Source: Winogradskyella pacifica (GTDB taxonomy: Bacteria > Bacteroidota > Bacteroidia > Flavobacteriales > Flavobacteriaceae). Taken from it: DNA of 64,000 bases. Below, one piece after another: positions 1 through 7,909 of this stretch. The stretch lies in the NCBI RefSeq assembly GCF_013403915.1, contig NZ_JABFDI010000015.1:1-64000 (forward strand), given 5' to 3'. A program made the translations under genes and the position numbers. Positions within the stretch are counted from its first letter, which is position 1, and each line of letters begins with the position of its first letter. Under the pieces are notes generated by a model. It ran no database searches, was not told where the DNA came from, and was given only the letters and a program-made list of their open reading frames with translations.

Positions 1-66
1 GCACAGTTTAGAGGTGTTAAAAATATAGAATTTTTCCTTTTTAGATTAACAACCATTTTTGCTTAA
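1..66 (+). pseudogene. 3' end of a probable IS transposase (partial)
   Basis: An open frame enters from the window edge and ends with TAA at 64-66, giving 22 residues that finish in RGVKNIEFFLFRLTTIFA. This Arg/Phe-rich tail resembles, from memory, the C-terminus of DDE transposases of the ISAon1 type common in flavobacteria. The upstream part lies outside the window, so it cannot be told whether the gene is complete. The AT-rich DNA after it probably carries the right end of the element, but no terminal repeat can be paired without the left end. The family call is an inference from a short tail. Confidence 0.45.
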
Positions 67-503
67 ACACAACTTTTAGTCTTGATCCCTTAAAATTATC
101 TAAAATTGAAGTTGGACACTGACGAACTTGAAGTTATAAAAAACAAAAAACCGAGATCCCTCAATCTCGGTTTTCGTTTATTTGCTTTTTTTTATGCTAG
201 TAGATTTAGGGTTTCTAAGTCAACAAAACACAAGGCAAATATTAATTAATTAATCCATTGAACTAAAAACTAAATTTTAGTACGAGTCAAATATATAATT
301 CATTTTCAATTACAACGCTTAAAAACACATTTAATCGCTTAAATACATATAATTTTAACATTTCAAGACGAAACGATGCGTTTCAACGATGAAATACGTT
401 TTAAAATTCATCCGACTAGAATAAATTGACACTATAAAATTTGAAACAAATGTAGAATTCAATTCAATATGAATTAACTTTATACCTCTTAAAAAACTTA
501 AAA
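67..503. other. Intergenic region between IS tail and alpha/beta hydrolase
   Basis: 437 bases without a supported gene. It holds a strong bidirectional hairpin at 145-178 and otherwise AT-rich sequence. A short reverse-strand frame overlapping the start of the next gene has no recognisable protein features and was not accepted. The promoter of the hydrolase gene must lie in the last 100 bases, but no clear -7 box could be fixed. Confidence 0.5.
145..178. terminator. Bidirectional intrinsic terminator
   Basis: Arms CCGAGAT (151-157) and ATCTCGG (164-170) are perfectly complementary around a 6-base loop. The hairpin is preceded by an A-run and followed by TTTTCGTTT, so it can work on either strand. 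It lies behind the transposase tail. Confidence 0.8.
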
Positions 504-1430
504 ATGAAACACTATTTAATTCTCTTTCTATGTTCAATTAGCATTATTGGATTTAGTCAAGACAAAACGTATAATGAAGAAGAAGTATCAATCTCAAAAT
601 GGATAGATGGCACATTACTTACTCCTAAAACCATAGACAAGCCAAATTTGGCAATTATCATAGCTGGTTCTGGTCCTACTAATAGAAATGGTAACCAAAA
701 CTTCCTTCAAAATAACTCCTTAAAAAAATTAGCAGAAGGCCTTACAGAAAATGGTATTGCAACATTTAGATACGATAAGCGCATCGTTAAACAAATTCTT
801 CAAAACAAAGTCGCTAAGGACATTATGTTCGATGATTTTGTGAATGATGCTTCAGATGTATTAAATTATTTTAAAGAAAAAGGCACTTATAATAAAATCT
901 ATATTGTTGGACATAGCCAAGGAAGTTTGGTTGGCATGTTGTCTGCCAAAGAAAAAGCTGATGGTTTTATCTCATTGGCAGGTGCTGGTAATAATATAGG
1001 AGATGTACTAATAGAACAAGTGACTAAAATGGCTCCAAAATTGGGCGAAGAAACACAACGCGTTGTCGCTTTATTAAAAACAGGAAAAACAACAACGGAT
1101 TATCCTGATGCATTAGGATCTCTATTTGGTCCGGACATACAAGAGTTTATGATGAATTGGATGTCTTACAATCCTACTGACATTATTAAGGAATTAAAAA
1201 TGCCCATCCTTATTGTTAATGGCACAAAAGACCTTCAAGTTTCTGTTAGTGAAGCTGAAGTCCTAAAAGAAGCGAATAGTGACGCCGAACTATTGATTAT
1301 AGAAAACATGAACCATGTACTGTTTGAAATCGCAGGTGATGATTTAGAAAATTCAAAGTCGTACAACGAATCTTTTAGAGCTATCTCTCCGCAACTTTTA
1401 AATCGTATTACTGCATTTATGAAGTCTTAA
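504..1430 (+). CDS. Secreted alpha/beta hydrolase
   Basis: 308 residues. The first ~19 form a cleavable signal peptide ending in GFSQ, so the enzyme should act in the periplasm or outside the cell. The serine hydrolase triad is visible: nucleophile elbow GHSQG with Ser138, Asp243 in NGTKDLQVS and His271 in MNHVLF. The AGSGPTNRNG stretch near residue 55 would supply the oxyanion hole. It is most like dienelactone-hydrolase/YqiA-type esterase folds of the BAAT/Xaa-Pro peptidase-like group, but the substrate cannot be read from sequence. It is monocistronic, with tandem terminators behind it. Confidence 0.85.
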   Translation: MKHYLILFLCSISIIGFSQDKTYNEEEVSISKWIDGTLLTPKTIDKPNLAIIIAGSGPTNRNGNQNFLQNNSLKKLAEGLTENGIATFRYDKRIVKQILQNKVAKDIMFDDFVNDASDVLNYFKEKGTYNKIYIVGHSQGSLVGMLSAKEKADGFISLAGAGNNIGDVLIEQVTKMAPKLGEETQRVVALLKTGKTTTDYPDALGSLFGPDIQEFMMNWMSYNPTDIIKELKMPILIVNGTKDLQVSVSEAEVLKEANSDAELLIIENMNHVLFEIAGDDLENSKSYNESFRAISPQLLNRITAFMKS

Positions 1431-1454
1431 CAGCTTTCACATATCCTAAATCAC

Positions 1455-1499
1455 AAAAAGCATCTCTACTGATAAATATCAGAAATGAGATGCTTTTTT
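1455..1499. terminator. Intrinsic terminator 1 behind the hydrolase
   Basis: Arms AAAAGCATCTC (1456-1466) and GAGATGCTTTT (1487-1497) pair perfectly and are followed by a T-run. It is the first of two hairpins with nearly the same arm sequence. With 1523-1552 and the promoter at 1701-1732 it accounts for most recognisable content of the 1431-1766 gap. Confidence 0.85.
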
Positions 1500-1522
1500 A
1501 ACTTAACTAACCTAATAAAATG

Positions 1523-1552
1523 AAAAGCATCCCAACCACGAGATGCTTTTTC
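1523..1552. terminator. Intrinsic terminator 2 (copy of terminator 1 arms)
   Basis: Arms AAAAGCATC (1523-1531) and GATGCTTTT (1542-1550) pair around a 10-base loop, followed by a T-run. The right arm GAGATGCTTTTT is the same 12-mer as in the hairpin 50 bases upstream, so this looks like a local duplication of a terminator. Confidence 0.8.
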
Positions 1553-1700
1553 TAACTAACCAACCAATGTAATGTTACAACTTTGTAGTTCTGTTATCAA
1601 TTGATAACAGCTGTAATAATCATTACAATTAATAGTAAGCAAACCTTGTGCCAAACTTTATTTTCTATTTCTTTTTTTAAAACTGTAACAAAATAAAATA

Positions 1701-1732
1701 TTTGCATACTTATAAATTATAGTCTATCTTTA
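1701..1732 (+). promoter_or_regulatory. Candidate Bacteroidota promoter of the SPFH operon
   Basis: A TTTG at 1701-1704 (-33 element) is followed after 20 bases by TATCTTTA at 1725-1732, close to the Bacteroidota -7 consensus TAnnTTTG. The start would fall near 1738-1740, shortly before the SPFH start codon. This rests on motif match only. Confidence 0.45.
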
Positions 1733-1766
1733 TGATATCATTTTAATATCACTTTAACTTATCAAA

Positions 1767-2654
1767 ATGATTAACCAACTAAATTCTAAACTTATGAAAG
1801 AAGAAAAAATCATCGTCCCAGCCAATGGCTACCTAATGCTATTTTTATTTATACTACTCTTTTTTGGAAGCATAGCATTAATACCAATTACAGAAACAGG
1901 CTGGTCTGTATTTGGTATCGTGTTCGCATTAGTATTAGCCTTCGGGTTTTTAATGGTACAACCCAACGGTTCTAGAGTTTTACTTTTATTTGGAAAATAC
2001 GTTGGTACCGTAAAAAAGAATGGTTTCTATTGGGTAAACCCTTTTTATACAAAAAAGAAAATTTCACTTAGGGCTAGCAATTTTGATAGCGAACGTTTAA
2101 AAGTGAATGATAAATTAGGTAACCCTATTATGATTAGCACCATCTTAGTCTGGCGCGTTCACAACACGTATAAAGCCGCTTTTGATGTTGATAATTATGA
2201 AAATTTTGTTCGTGTACAAACCGATGCCGCCGTTCGTAAACTAGCAAGCATGTATCCTTATGATAATTTTGCAGATGAAGGTGTAGACGAAGATATTACC
2301 TTACGCTCTAGTGTTAATGAAGTGAGCAACGCCTTAGAAAAAGAGATAGACGAGCGTTTATCCATTGCAGGCATCGAAGTTTTAGAAGCACGAATTGGTT
2401 ACTTGGCCTACGCACAAGAAATTGCCAATGCCATGCTTAAGCGTCAACAAGCCACAGCGATTGTTGCGGCCAGACATAAAATTGTTGAAGGTGCGGTTAG
2501 TATGGTAGAAATGGCCATAGAGCAACTTAGCAAAAAAAATGTTGTGGATTTAGATGAAGAACGAAAAGCAGCTATGGTGAGTAATCTTATGGTGGTGCTT
2601 TGTGGAGACAAAGATGCATCACCAGTATTAAATACAGGAACTTTAAATCATTAA
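1767..2654 (+). CDS. SPFH/Band 7 domain membrane protein
   Basis: 295 residues. There is a short N-terminal lead, two close hydrophobic segments (about residues 22-65) separated by a short polar link, then an SPFH (stomatin/prohibitin/flotillin/HflK) domain running to about residue 230. The domain shows [22 protein letters not shown] and the helical [14 protein letters not shown] typical of the family. SPFH proteins form large membrane-anchored rings and microdomains; the specific client is unknown. Residue 10 is also Met (ATG at 1794, MKEEKII), and many relatives start there, so the true start may be 1794. It is the first gene of a compact five-gene run ending at 3692, with 1-base spacing to the next gene. 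Confidence 0.9.
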   Translation: MINQLNSKLMKEEKIIVPANGYLMLFLFILLFFGSIALIPITETGWSVFGIVFALVLAFGFLMVQPNGSRVLLLFGKYVGTVKKNGFYWVNPFYTKKKISLRASNFDSERLKVNDKLGNPIMISTILVWRVHNTYKAAFDVDNYENFVRVQTDAAVRKLASMYPYDNFADEGVDEDITLRSSVNEVSNALEKEIDERLSIAGIEVLEARIGYLAYAQEIANAMLKRQQATAIVAARHKIVEGAVSMVEMAIEQLSKKNVVDLDEERKAAMVSNLMVVLCGDKDASPVLNTGTLNH

Positions 2655-2655
2655 A

Positions 2656-2844
2656 ATGAATCAAAAACAGATTTCTAGTATTGGCATAGGGTCAGCTATA
2701 GGAAGTAGCATAGGCACCACAATTGGTGCCATAACTGACAATATCGCAACGTGTTTAATATTTGGTTCAATTATCGGAACACTAATAGGTATTATATTTG
2801 CCTTCGCGATTTTTAAGACAGACGGTAAAAATGATACATTATGA
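2656..2844 (+). CDS. Small glycine-zipper membrane protein
   Basis: 62 residues, almost entirely hydrophobic, with repeated small-residue spacing (GIGSAIGSSIGTTIGAI, then GSIIGTLIGIIFAF). This suggests two packed membrane helices of glycine-zipper type. It starts one base after the SPFH stop codon and its own stop overlaps the next ATG (ATGA at 2841-2844), so it is translationally coupled inside the cassette. No family is recognised. A role as a membrane partner of the SPFH protein is inference from position. Confidence 0.7.
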   Translation: MNQKQISSIGIGSAIGSSIGTTIGAITDNIATCLIFGSIIGTLIGIIFAFAIFKTDGKNDTL

Positions 2845-2999
2845 AAGAATATAAAGTAGTAACTCCTAAATTAGGCTTTAGAAATCGTATTCAAAATTTT
2901 GAAGATCTTCTTAATCAACATGCTCGTGAAGGTTGGGTCGTTAAGGATATTGGTGTGAATTGGTCTTCAGTAGTTTTTGAACGAGATAAAAACAGATAA
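2841..2999 (+). CDS. DUF4177-like small protein
   Basis: 52 residues, beginning MKEYKVVTPKLGF and containing a helix with LLNQHAREGW followed by VVKDIG and VVFERD. This order (strand, helix ending in a GW motif, two strands) is the pattern of DUF4177 proteins of about 50-60 residues. The ATG overlaps the previous stop by four bases and the TAA overlaps the next ATG by one (TAATG), which strongly supports it as a real translated gene. Function is unknown. Confidence 0.8.
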   Translation: MKEYKVVTPKLGFRNRIQNFEDLLNQHAREGWVVKDIGVNWSSVVFERDKNR

Positions 3000-3505
3000 T
3001 GAAAATCTTTAAAGAAGAACAACGTTTTAATCAACCATGGTTAATTATACTGATACTAATGAGTTTATTAGTTCCTATTGGCATTATTATAAAAACATAC
3101 ATAGAAGATCCTAACAGCTTTTCTACTTCAGAATTATTATCTATCATTGGCGCCATTATTTTAGCTTCTTCAATACTATTTTTGTTTAAGCTAAGTACCA
3201 GAATAGATGAAGAAGGCATTCATTATCAATTCTTTCCGTTCCATTGGAGTTATAAAACCATTAAGTGGAATGCTATAGATAACGCTTATGTAAGAACCTA
3301 CAGTCCTTTAAGTGAATATGGTGGTTGGGGCATAAGAGGTACAGCCATTTGGAATACATCATCTAAAGGAAAAGCCTTAAATGTTTCTGGCGACGTCGGA
3401 ATTCAAATCACACTAAAAACTGGTAAAAACCTGTTAATTGGTACACAACACGAAGAAAATGCTAAAAACACTATTGCGACCTATAAATTAAAATTTAAAC
3501 AGTAA
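2999..3505 (+). CDS. Membrane protein with bacterial PH-like domain
   Basis: 168 residues. Two hydrophobic helices (about 15-32 and 45-63) are followed by a soluble domain with RIDEEGIHYQF, WNAIDNAYVR, a Gly-rich YGGWGIRG turn and ITLKTGKNLLIGTQ. That is the arrangement of bacterial PH-like domains attached to a membrane hairpin. The start codon overlaps the stop of the DUF4177-like gene. Such proteins are small membrane accessory proteins without known enzymatic activity; the PH assignment is from motif order rather than a search. Confidence 0.7.
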   Translation: MKIFKEEQRFNQPWLIILILMSLLVPIGIIIKTYIEDPNSFSTSELLSIIGAIILASSILFLFKLSTRIDEEGIHYQFFPFHWSYKTIKWNAIDNAYVRTYSPLSEYGGWGIRGTAIWNTSSKGKALNVSGDVGIQITLKTGKNLLIGTQHEENAKNTIATYKLKFKQ

Positions 3506-3512
3506 CATTACT

Positions 3513-3692
3513 ATGTCTAAAAAGAAAGCCTTTGCACTACGAATGAATGAAGATATGCTGAAAGCCATTGAAAAATGGGCTTCAGACGAATTTCGTAGTA
3601 CTAATGGCCAGATAGAATGGATGCTAATGCAGTATCTAAAAGAACATAACCGGCAACCCAAGCCAAAAGATAATTCAACAGAAAAAAAGTGA
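3513..3692 (+). CDS. Arc-type ribbon-helix-helix DNA-binding protein
   Basis: 59 residues. The N-terminal strand KKAFALRMNEDML, helix KAIEKWASDEFRST and second helix NGQIEWMLMQYLKEH match Arc/MetJ-fold repressors, which dimerise through the strand and contact DNA with it. It closes the five-gene cassette, 7 bases behind the preceding gene, and its stop codon lies inside a terminator stem. It may autoregulate the cassette, but no operator could be identified by eye. The C-terminal tail is Lys/Pro-rich. Confidence 0.85.
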   Translation: MSKKKAFALRMNEDMLKAIEKWASDEFRSTNGQIEWMLMQYLKEHNRQPKPKDNSTEKK

Positions 3693-3712
3693 TCGGAAAC
3701 GGTCACTTTTTT
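3682..3712 (+). terminator. Terminator overlapping the stop codon of the RHH gene
   Basis: AAAAAGTGATC (3684-3694) pairs with GGTCACTTTTT (about 3701-3711) with one G-U pair, followed by further T residues. The TGA stop at 3690-3692 is inside the left arm. It ends the SPFH cassette. Confidence 0.8.
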
Positions 3713-3756
3713 AGTTTTAAATTTTTGTATTTTGCAAGTTCTAAATAAACTAAACC

Positions 3757-5067
3757 ATGGATAATACTCCGATTTTTACTGATGATACTATTGTATTTGG
3801 GCTCTTAATGTTAGCCTTAGGATTTGTGTTTATAACCGAGTCCATAAAAACAGGTTTTTGGGCTAAGTTTTACAAAATAGTACCTGGGTTATTTATGGCT
3901 TACATGGTTCCTGCTGTTTTAACAACTACAGGTTTAATTTCTCCAGAATGGACAACGGTATCAGAAACAGGTGTTATTACCGAGCATAGTTCTAGCCTAT
4001 ATTACGTAGCTAGCCGCTACTTACTGCCTGCAGCCTTAGTATTAATGACTTTGAGTATTGATTTAAAAGCCGTTTTTAATTTAGGTTGGAAAGCTTTAGT
4101 TATGTTTTTCACAGGAACAATAGGTATTGTAATTGGTGGACCTATCGCCATTATATTAATTGCAAGTGTATCACCAGAAACTGTTGGTGGTGTTGGACCA
4201 GATGCTGTTTGGAGAGGCCTTTCTACTTTAGCAGGAAGCTGGATTGGTGGTGGAGCCAACCAAACGGCAATGTTAGAAATTTATGGCTACAACCAAGCGA
4301 AATACGGAGGAATGGTATTTGTAGATATTGTTGTCGCTAATATTTGGATGGCTATTATATTAATTGGTATCGGAAAAAGGAATCGTATAAATAAATGGCT
4401 AAAAGCAGACACGTCTTCAATTGAGGAATTAAAAGAAAAAATGTCAACATTTTCTGAAAAAGTAAAACGAAATCCATCACTTACGGATATAATGGTTATC
4501 TGTGCTATTGCATTTGGTACTGTAAGTATTGCGCACTTAAGTGCCAATTTTCTAGCTCCTCTTTTTGAGGGTATTGTTGCTGACATAGAATCGCCAACTA
4601 CGCGTAATATATTTACCTTTTTAGGTTCAAAATTCTTTTGGATGATTAGTGTAGCTACTATAATCGCCATTGTATTATCTAATACAAAAGCTAAAAATTA
4701 TGAAGGTGCTGGTGCCAGTAAATTCGGTAGTGTATTTATCTACATTCTTGTAGCTAGTATCGGGATGAAAATGGATCTAACAATGATTTTTGATAACCTT
4801 GGACTTATTGCAATCGGTGTTGTTTGGATGACCATTCACGCTATACTTTTAGTTGTTGTTGCTAAACTTATCAAAGCTCCCTATTTCTTTCTAGCGGTTG
4901 GAAGTCAGGCTAACGTTGGTGGTGCAGCCTCTGCTCCTATTGTCGCTTCTGCTTTTCACCCTTCTTTAGCTACTGTTGGAGTTTTACTAGCCGTATTTGG
5001 ATATGCCGTTGGAACTATTGCAGCAATTGGTTGTACAATTTTAATGGAATTAGCAGCTGTTAGTTAG
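3757..5067 (+). CDS. DUF819 family membrane protein (YjcL-like)
   Basis: 436 residues with about eleven hydrophobic segments. The conserved GSWIGGGANQTAMLEIY stretch near residue 165 and the Gly/Ala-rich GSQANVGGAASAPI near residue 390 are typical of DUF819, a transporter-like family with two-fold internal repeat resembling secondary transporters. The substrate is unknown. It is followed 51 bases later by a lipoprotein gene in the same direction, possibly co-transcribed. The gene starts about 45 bases behind the SPFH cassette terminator, so it has its own promoter. Confidence 0.85.
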   Translation: MDNTPIFTDDTIVFGLLMLALGFVFITESIKTGFWAKFYKIVPGLFMAYMVPAVLTTTGLISPEWTTVSETGVITEHSSSLYYVASRYLLPAALVLMTLSIDLKAVFNLGWKALVMFFTGTIGIVIGGPIAIILIASVSPETVGGVGPDAVWRGLSTLAGSWIGGGANQTAMLEIYGYNQAKYGGMVFVDIVVANIWMAIILIGIGKRNRINKWLKADTSSIEELKEKMSTFSEKVKRNPSLTDIMVICAIAFGTVSIAHLSANFLAPLFEGIVADIESPTTRNIFTFLGSKFFWMISVATIIAIVLSNTKAKNYEGAGASKFGSVFIYILVASIGMKMDLTMIFDNLGLIAIGVVWMTIHAILLVVVAKLIKAPYFFLAVGSQANVGGAASAPIVASAFHPSLATVGVLLAVFGYAVGTIAAIGCTILMELAAVS

Positions 5068-5118
5068 TAATATTAAAACTATTATAAGATATTTGCGCAC
5101 CTAATTATTTAGCAAAAC

Positions 5119-5829
5119 ATGACAAAATTAAACAAAGTATTAAGTCTCATTATTTTAATAGCATTAGCTGTTTCTTGTGGCAAAAACAACGACGCTAACT
5201 TTACTTTAAAAGGTAGTGTTAAAGGTTTAAAGAAAGGAGTTGTTTATCTTCAAAAAGATGGAGATTCTAGTATTGTAGATTTAGATTCTATGGTTATTTC
5301 TGGTCAGTCCGAATTTACGTTACACACGCATATAGACGAGCCTATTCTACTCTATTTAAAACTGTTTAAAAATGATGGAGCAGAACATTATATTCCGTTT
5401 TTTGCAGATAAAGGTGTTACTGAAATTACAACGTCATTAAAGGGTTTTAATTATGATTCTGAAATCAAAGGTTCTAAACAGCAAGAACTTTTAAAAGAAT
5501 ACCTCAGCGTTTTATCGCGTTACAATGACAAAAATCTCGATATTATTGAGGAAAGTTTTAAGGCTAGAGAAAAAAACGACAGTATTGCCGTTGATTCATT
5601 GAATAGATTAGCAGATCATCTAATAAAGCGTAAGTATGCATACACTATTCAATTCGCCATGAATAATAAAGATAGTGAAATAGCACCGTATTTGGCCTTA
5701 TATGAGACTCGAAATGCAAATCCGGTGTACATAGATTCAATTTATAATAGTCTTAATCCTGAAATTAAAAATTCGCTATACGGTAAAAAGTTAAGTGAAG
5801 TTATAGCGAATAGAAATTCTAATAATTAG
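5119..5829 (+). CDS. DUF4369 domain lipoprotein
   Basis: 236 residues with a lipoprotein signal peptide (LIALAVSCG, lipidated Cys at 20). The first ~100 mature residues (FTLKGSVKGLKKGVVYLQ, followed by SQFTLH-like strand pairs) match DUF4369, the domain that normally precedes a thioredoxin module in Bacteroidota outer-membrane thiol oxidoreductases. No thioredoxin domain or CxxC follows; the rest is a helical tail. The protein is therefore a stand-alone version, periplasm-facing, with unknown role. Confidence 0.8.
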   Translation: MTKLNKVLSLIILIALAVSCGKNNDANFTLKGSVKGLKKGVVYLQKDGDSSIVDLDSMVISGQSEFTLHTHIDEPILLYLKLFKNDGAEHYIPFFADKGVTEITTSLKGFNYDSEIKGSKQQELLKEYLSVLSRYNDKNLDIIEESFKAREKNDSIAVDSLNRLADHLIKRKYAYTIQFAMNNKDSEIAPYLALYETRNANPVYIDSIYNSLNPEIKNSLYGKKLSEVIANRNSNN

Positions 5830-5870
5830 TACGCAATAAAAAACTTCGTTGTAGTATTTATACTGTATTT

Positions 5871-5905
5871 AAAAAATCCAATCATATCAATGATTGGATT
5901 TTTTT
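5871..5905. terminator. Intrinsic terminator behind the DUF4369 gene
   Basis: AAAAAATCCAATCA (5871-5884) and TGATTGGATTTTTT (5891-5904) are perfectly complementary around a 6-base loop, with T-runs on both strands. Confidence 0.85.
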
Positions 5906-5986
5906 ATTTTATAAAACTTATGCAAGGACAGAAGTACCTATACCTGGTTCTGCCTAGTCTTCTCTTATGCGATGCATCATTAAACA

Positions 5987-6028
5987 AAAAAAAACTCCAA
6001 CTACTTTACAGTAATTGAAGTTTTAATG
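5987..6028 (-). terminator. Terminator behind tRNA-Thr
   Basis: On the minus strand AAAACTTCAA pairs with TTGGAGTTTT (one G-U pair), followed by a long T-run. It lies directly downstream of the tRNA gene read on the minus strand. Confidence 0.6.
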
Positions 6029-6031
6029 AAG

Positions 6032-6105
6032 AGCCGATGGAGGGACTCGAACCCACGACCTGCTGATTACAAATCAGCTGCTCTAGCCAGCTGAGCTACA
6101 TCGGC
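6032..6105 (-). tRNA. tRNA-Thr (anticodon TGT), copy 1
   Basis: Cloverleaf read on the minus strand: acceptor GCCGATG/CATCGGC, D arm GCTC..GAGC, anticodon stem CTGAT/ATCAG around loop TTTGTAA giving TGT, T arm with GGTTCGAGTCC. No CCA is encoded. The body from 6033 is base-for-base identical to the tRNA-Thr at 24406-24479. It stands alone here, with a terminator behind it. Confidence 0.95.
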
Positions 6106-6174
6106 AAAAATTGCTTACCTTATTTCGGTAAGCGAGCGCAAATTTAAAATAGATTTTCAAATTTGCAAATCAAT

Positions 6175-6444
6175 TTACTTTAATTTATTGATTTTTTCGA
6201 TAAGAGCTCTTCCTTTAGTTTCAAGGTCTGCGCTAATCGCTTTAAAATGAGCTTTTTTATTTTCTGCACCTCTATCATTAACACGAGCAATTAACTCATC
6301 AAATGTTACGATAGCTTCATCTATAACAGCTTCGCTTTCTTTAGTTGGCTTTTCAGCATTCGCTAATTCCCAAACGTAAACTGCTTCAATAATATCTCCT
6401 AATACGTAGTTGATATCTTTTTTTAAATCTCTTTTATTCGACAT
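6175..6444 (-). CDS. Conserved hypothetical protein, helical
   Basis: 89 residues, charged and predicted helical throughout (MSNKRDLKKDINYVLGDII... ending EKINKLK), with no signal peptide or membrane segment. Similar short proteins are found in other flavobacteria, but no function is known to me. A Bacteroidota -7 box sits just upstream at 6468-6476, so it is its own transcription unit, divergent from nothing and followed by tRNA-Thr. Confidence 0.7.
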   Translation of the reverse strand: MSNKRDLKKDINYVLGDIIEAVYVWELANAEKPTKESEAVIDEAIVTFDELIARVNDRGAENKKAHFKAISADLETKGRALIEKINKLK

Positions 6445-6467
6445 GATAATTATTTTTTATAATAACC

Positions 6468-6476
6468 GCAAAAGTA
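6468..6476 (-). promoter_or_regulatory. -7 box of the 89-residue hypothetical gene
   Basis: On the minus strand the sequence TACTTTTGC matches the Bacteroidota -7 consensus TAnnTTTGC exactly, about 24 bases before the ATG at 6444. Confidence 0.55.
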
Positions 6477-6526
6477 CTAAATCCTTTTAGTTATTTGATT
6501 CTCATTATTATTTTTTATCGTAAGTT

Positions 6527-7489
6527 TTAAACGTACACTTCTAGAAGTTTACCAAAAACCGATTTTAATGCAAAGTTTTTAATTTCAGCAGGTATCAAAA
6601 TAGTTTCTCCTTTTGAAATATGTTCTTTAGAATCTTTAGTGGAAACCTCAACATCCCCATCGACACACATATATATTAAAAAGGAATCGTGAGTGTTTTC
6701 GATTTTTATCTCGGAGGTTATATCTATAAAATTTGTAGTAAAGAAAGGGCAGCTAACCATTTCATTAGATGCATTTTTCTGTTTTGGATAGTCGATTCTG
6801 AAATCATTTTTCATTTCAAAATCAAAAGCATCAATGGCGATATTGTTATGTAAGTCGCGCTCATTACCATTGTCATCAACACGATCCCAGTCGTAAACAC
6901 GATACGTTACATCACTAGTTTGCTGTATTTCTGCTAATAATACTCCTGCCCCAATGGCATGGAGTCTTCCTGCTTCTATAAAATAAGTATCTCCTTCTTT
7001 TACGTTATCGAAATTTAAAATTTCCGTAAGGGTGTTATTTTCAAGATGCTTTAGATAGGTTGCTTTATCGACTTCTCCTTTGAATCCAACAATAAGATTA
7101 GCGTCTTTATCTGCTTGCATTACGTACCACATCTCGGTTTTACCAAATGAATTGTGTCTCTTTTTGGCTAATTCATCATTAGGATGTAACTGAATACTTA
7201 AATCTTGTTTAGCATCAATGAATTTTATTAATAAAGGAAATTCGTTTCCAAAACGTTTCCAATTTTTAGATCCTAAAAAGTTAGATTTATAATCATTTAC
7301 TAACTCTTGAAGTGATTTTCCTTTTAATTCACCGTTAGCAACAACAGAAACATCATTTGGCACTGTACTGATCTCCCAGCTCTCTCCTAGATTTTTAGAA
7401 TCAGAAGCTTTATTAAAGTATTGATTTAACTTTTCTCCTCCCCAAATTTTATCTTTAAGAATCGGTTGAAATTTTAACGGATATAACAT
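6527..7489 (-). CDS. manA: Mannose-6-phosphate isomerase, class I
   Basis: 320 residues. It interconverts mannose 6-phosphate and fructose 6-phosphate in the cytoplasm, linking glycolysis to GDP-mannose and polysaccharide synthesis. The zinc site of the cupin fold is visible: Gln100 and His102 in IQLHPND, Glu119 in KTEMW and His177 in AGRLHAIG. Conserved N-terminal KDKIWGG and the YRVYDWDR segment around residue 200 also fit the short bacterial type. It follows queD by 9 bases, suggesting one transcript with idi and queD. Confidence 0.93.
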   Translation of the reverse strand: MLYPLKFQPILKDKIWGGEKLNQYFNKASDSKNLGESWEISTVPNDVSVVANGELKGKSLQELVNDYKSNFLGSKNWKRFGNEFPLLIKFIDAKQDLSIQLHPNDELAKKRHNSFGKTEMWYVMQADKDANLIVGFKGEVDKATYLKHLENNTLTEILNFDNVKEGDTYFIEAGRLHAIGAGVLLAEIQQTSDVTYRVYDWDRVDDNGNERDLHNNIAIDAFDFEMKNDFRIDYPKQKNASNEMVSCPFFTTNFIDITSEIKIENTHDSFLIYMCVDGDVEVSTKDSKEHISKGETILIPAEIKNFALKSVFGKLLEVYV

Positions 7490-7498
7490 GCTTCTTTA

Positions 7499-7909
7499 TT
7501 AATTTCCTGAATAGGTTACAAAGTTACGAGGCGTTTCGTACAATGTAATTTCGAGATGAAAATTCGAGTTAAGTTTTGGTTTAATTTTATTGTAAATAAC
7601 CACAGCAATATTTTCTGCTGTAGGATTTAGGTCTTTAAATTCAGGGACTTCAACATTTAAGTTCTTATGGTCAAAGGCATCTTCGACCTCTGATTTAATA
7701 ATATCTTTCAATATTTTGATATCAATTACATAACCTGTTTCAGGGTCAATTTCGCCTGTAACGCTCGCAATTAACTCATAATTGTGCCCATGAAAATTAG
7801 GGTTATTACACAAACCAAAAACGGCATCATTCTTTTCAAAACTCCACTCTTTTCTATAAAGTCTGTGTGCGGCATTAAAATGTGCTTTTCTATGAACTGT
7901 AACTCGCAT
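7499..7909 (-). CDS. queD: 6-carboxytetrahydropterin synthase (QueD/PTPS family)
   Basis: 136 residues. QueD converts dihydroneopterin triphosphate to 6-carboxy-5,6,7,8-tetrahydropterin in queuosine and 7-deazaguanine synthesis. Zinc ligands His15 (FNAAHRL), His40 and His42 (NFHGHNY) and the catalytic Cys34 (FGLCNNP) are present, as is the C-terminal ETPRNF motif. Its ATG overlaps the idi stop codon by one base (TAATG). Other queuosine genes are not in the window, and a pterin-synthase paralogue role cannot be excluded. Confidence 0.9.
   Translation of the reverse strand: MRVTVHRKAHFNAAHRLYRKEWSFEKNDAVFGLCNNPNFHGHNYELIASVTGEIDPETGYVIDIKILKDIIKSEVEDAFDHKNLNVEVPEFKDLNPTAENIAVVIYNKIKPKLNSNFHLEITLYETPRNFVTYSGN

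Noticed and set aside
355-537. 60-residue reverse-strand frame overlapping the hydrolase start
   Set aside because: It covers the likely promoter region of the hydrolase and has no recognisable protein features.
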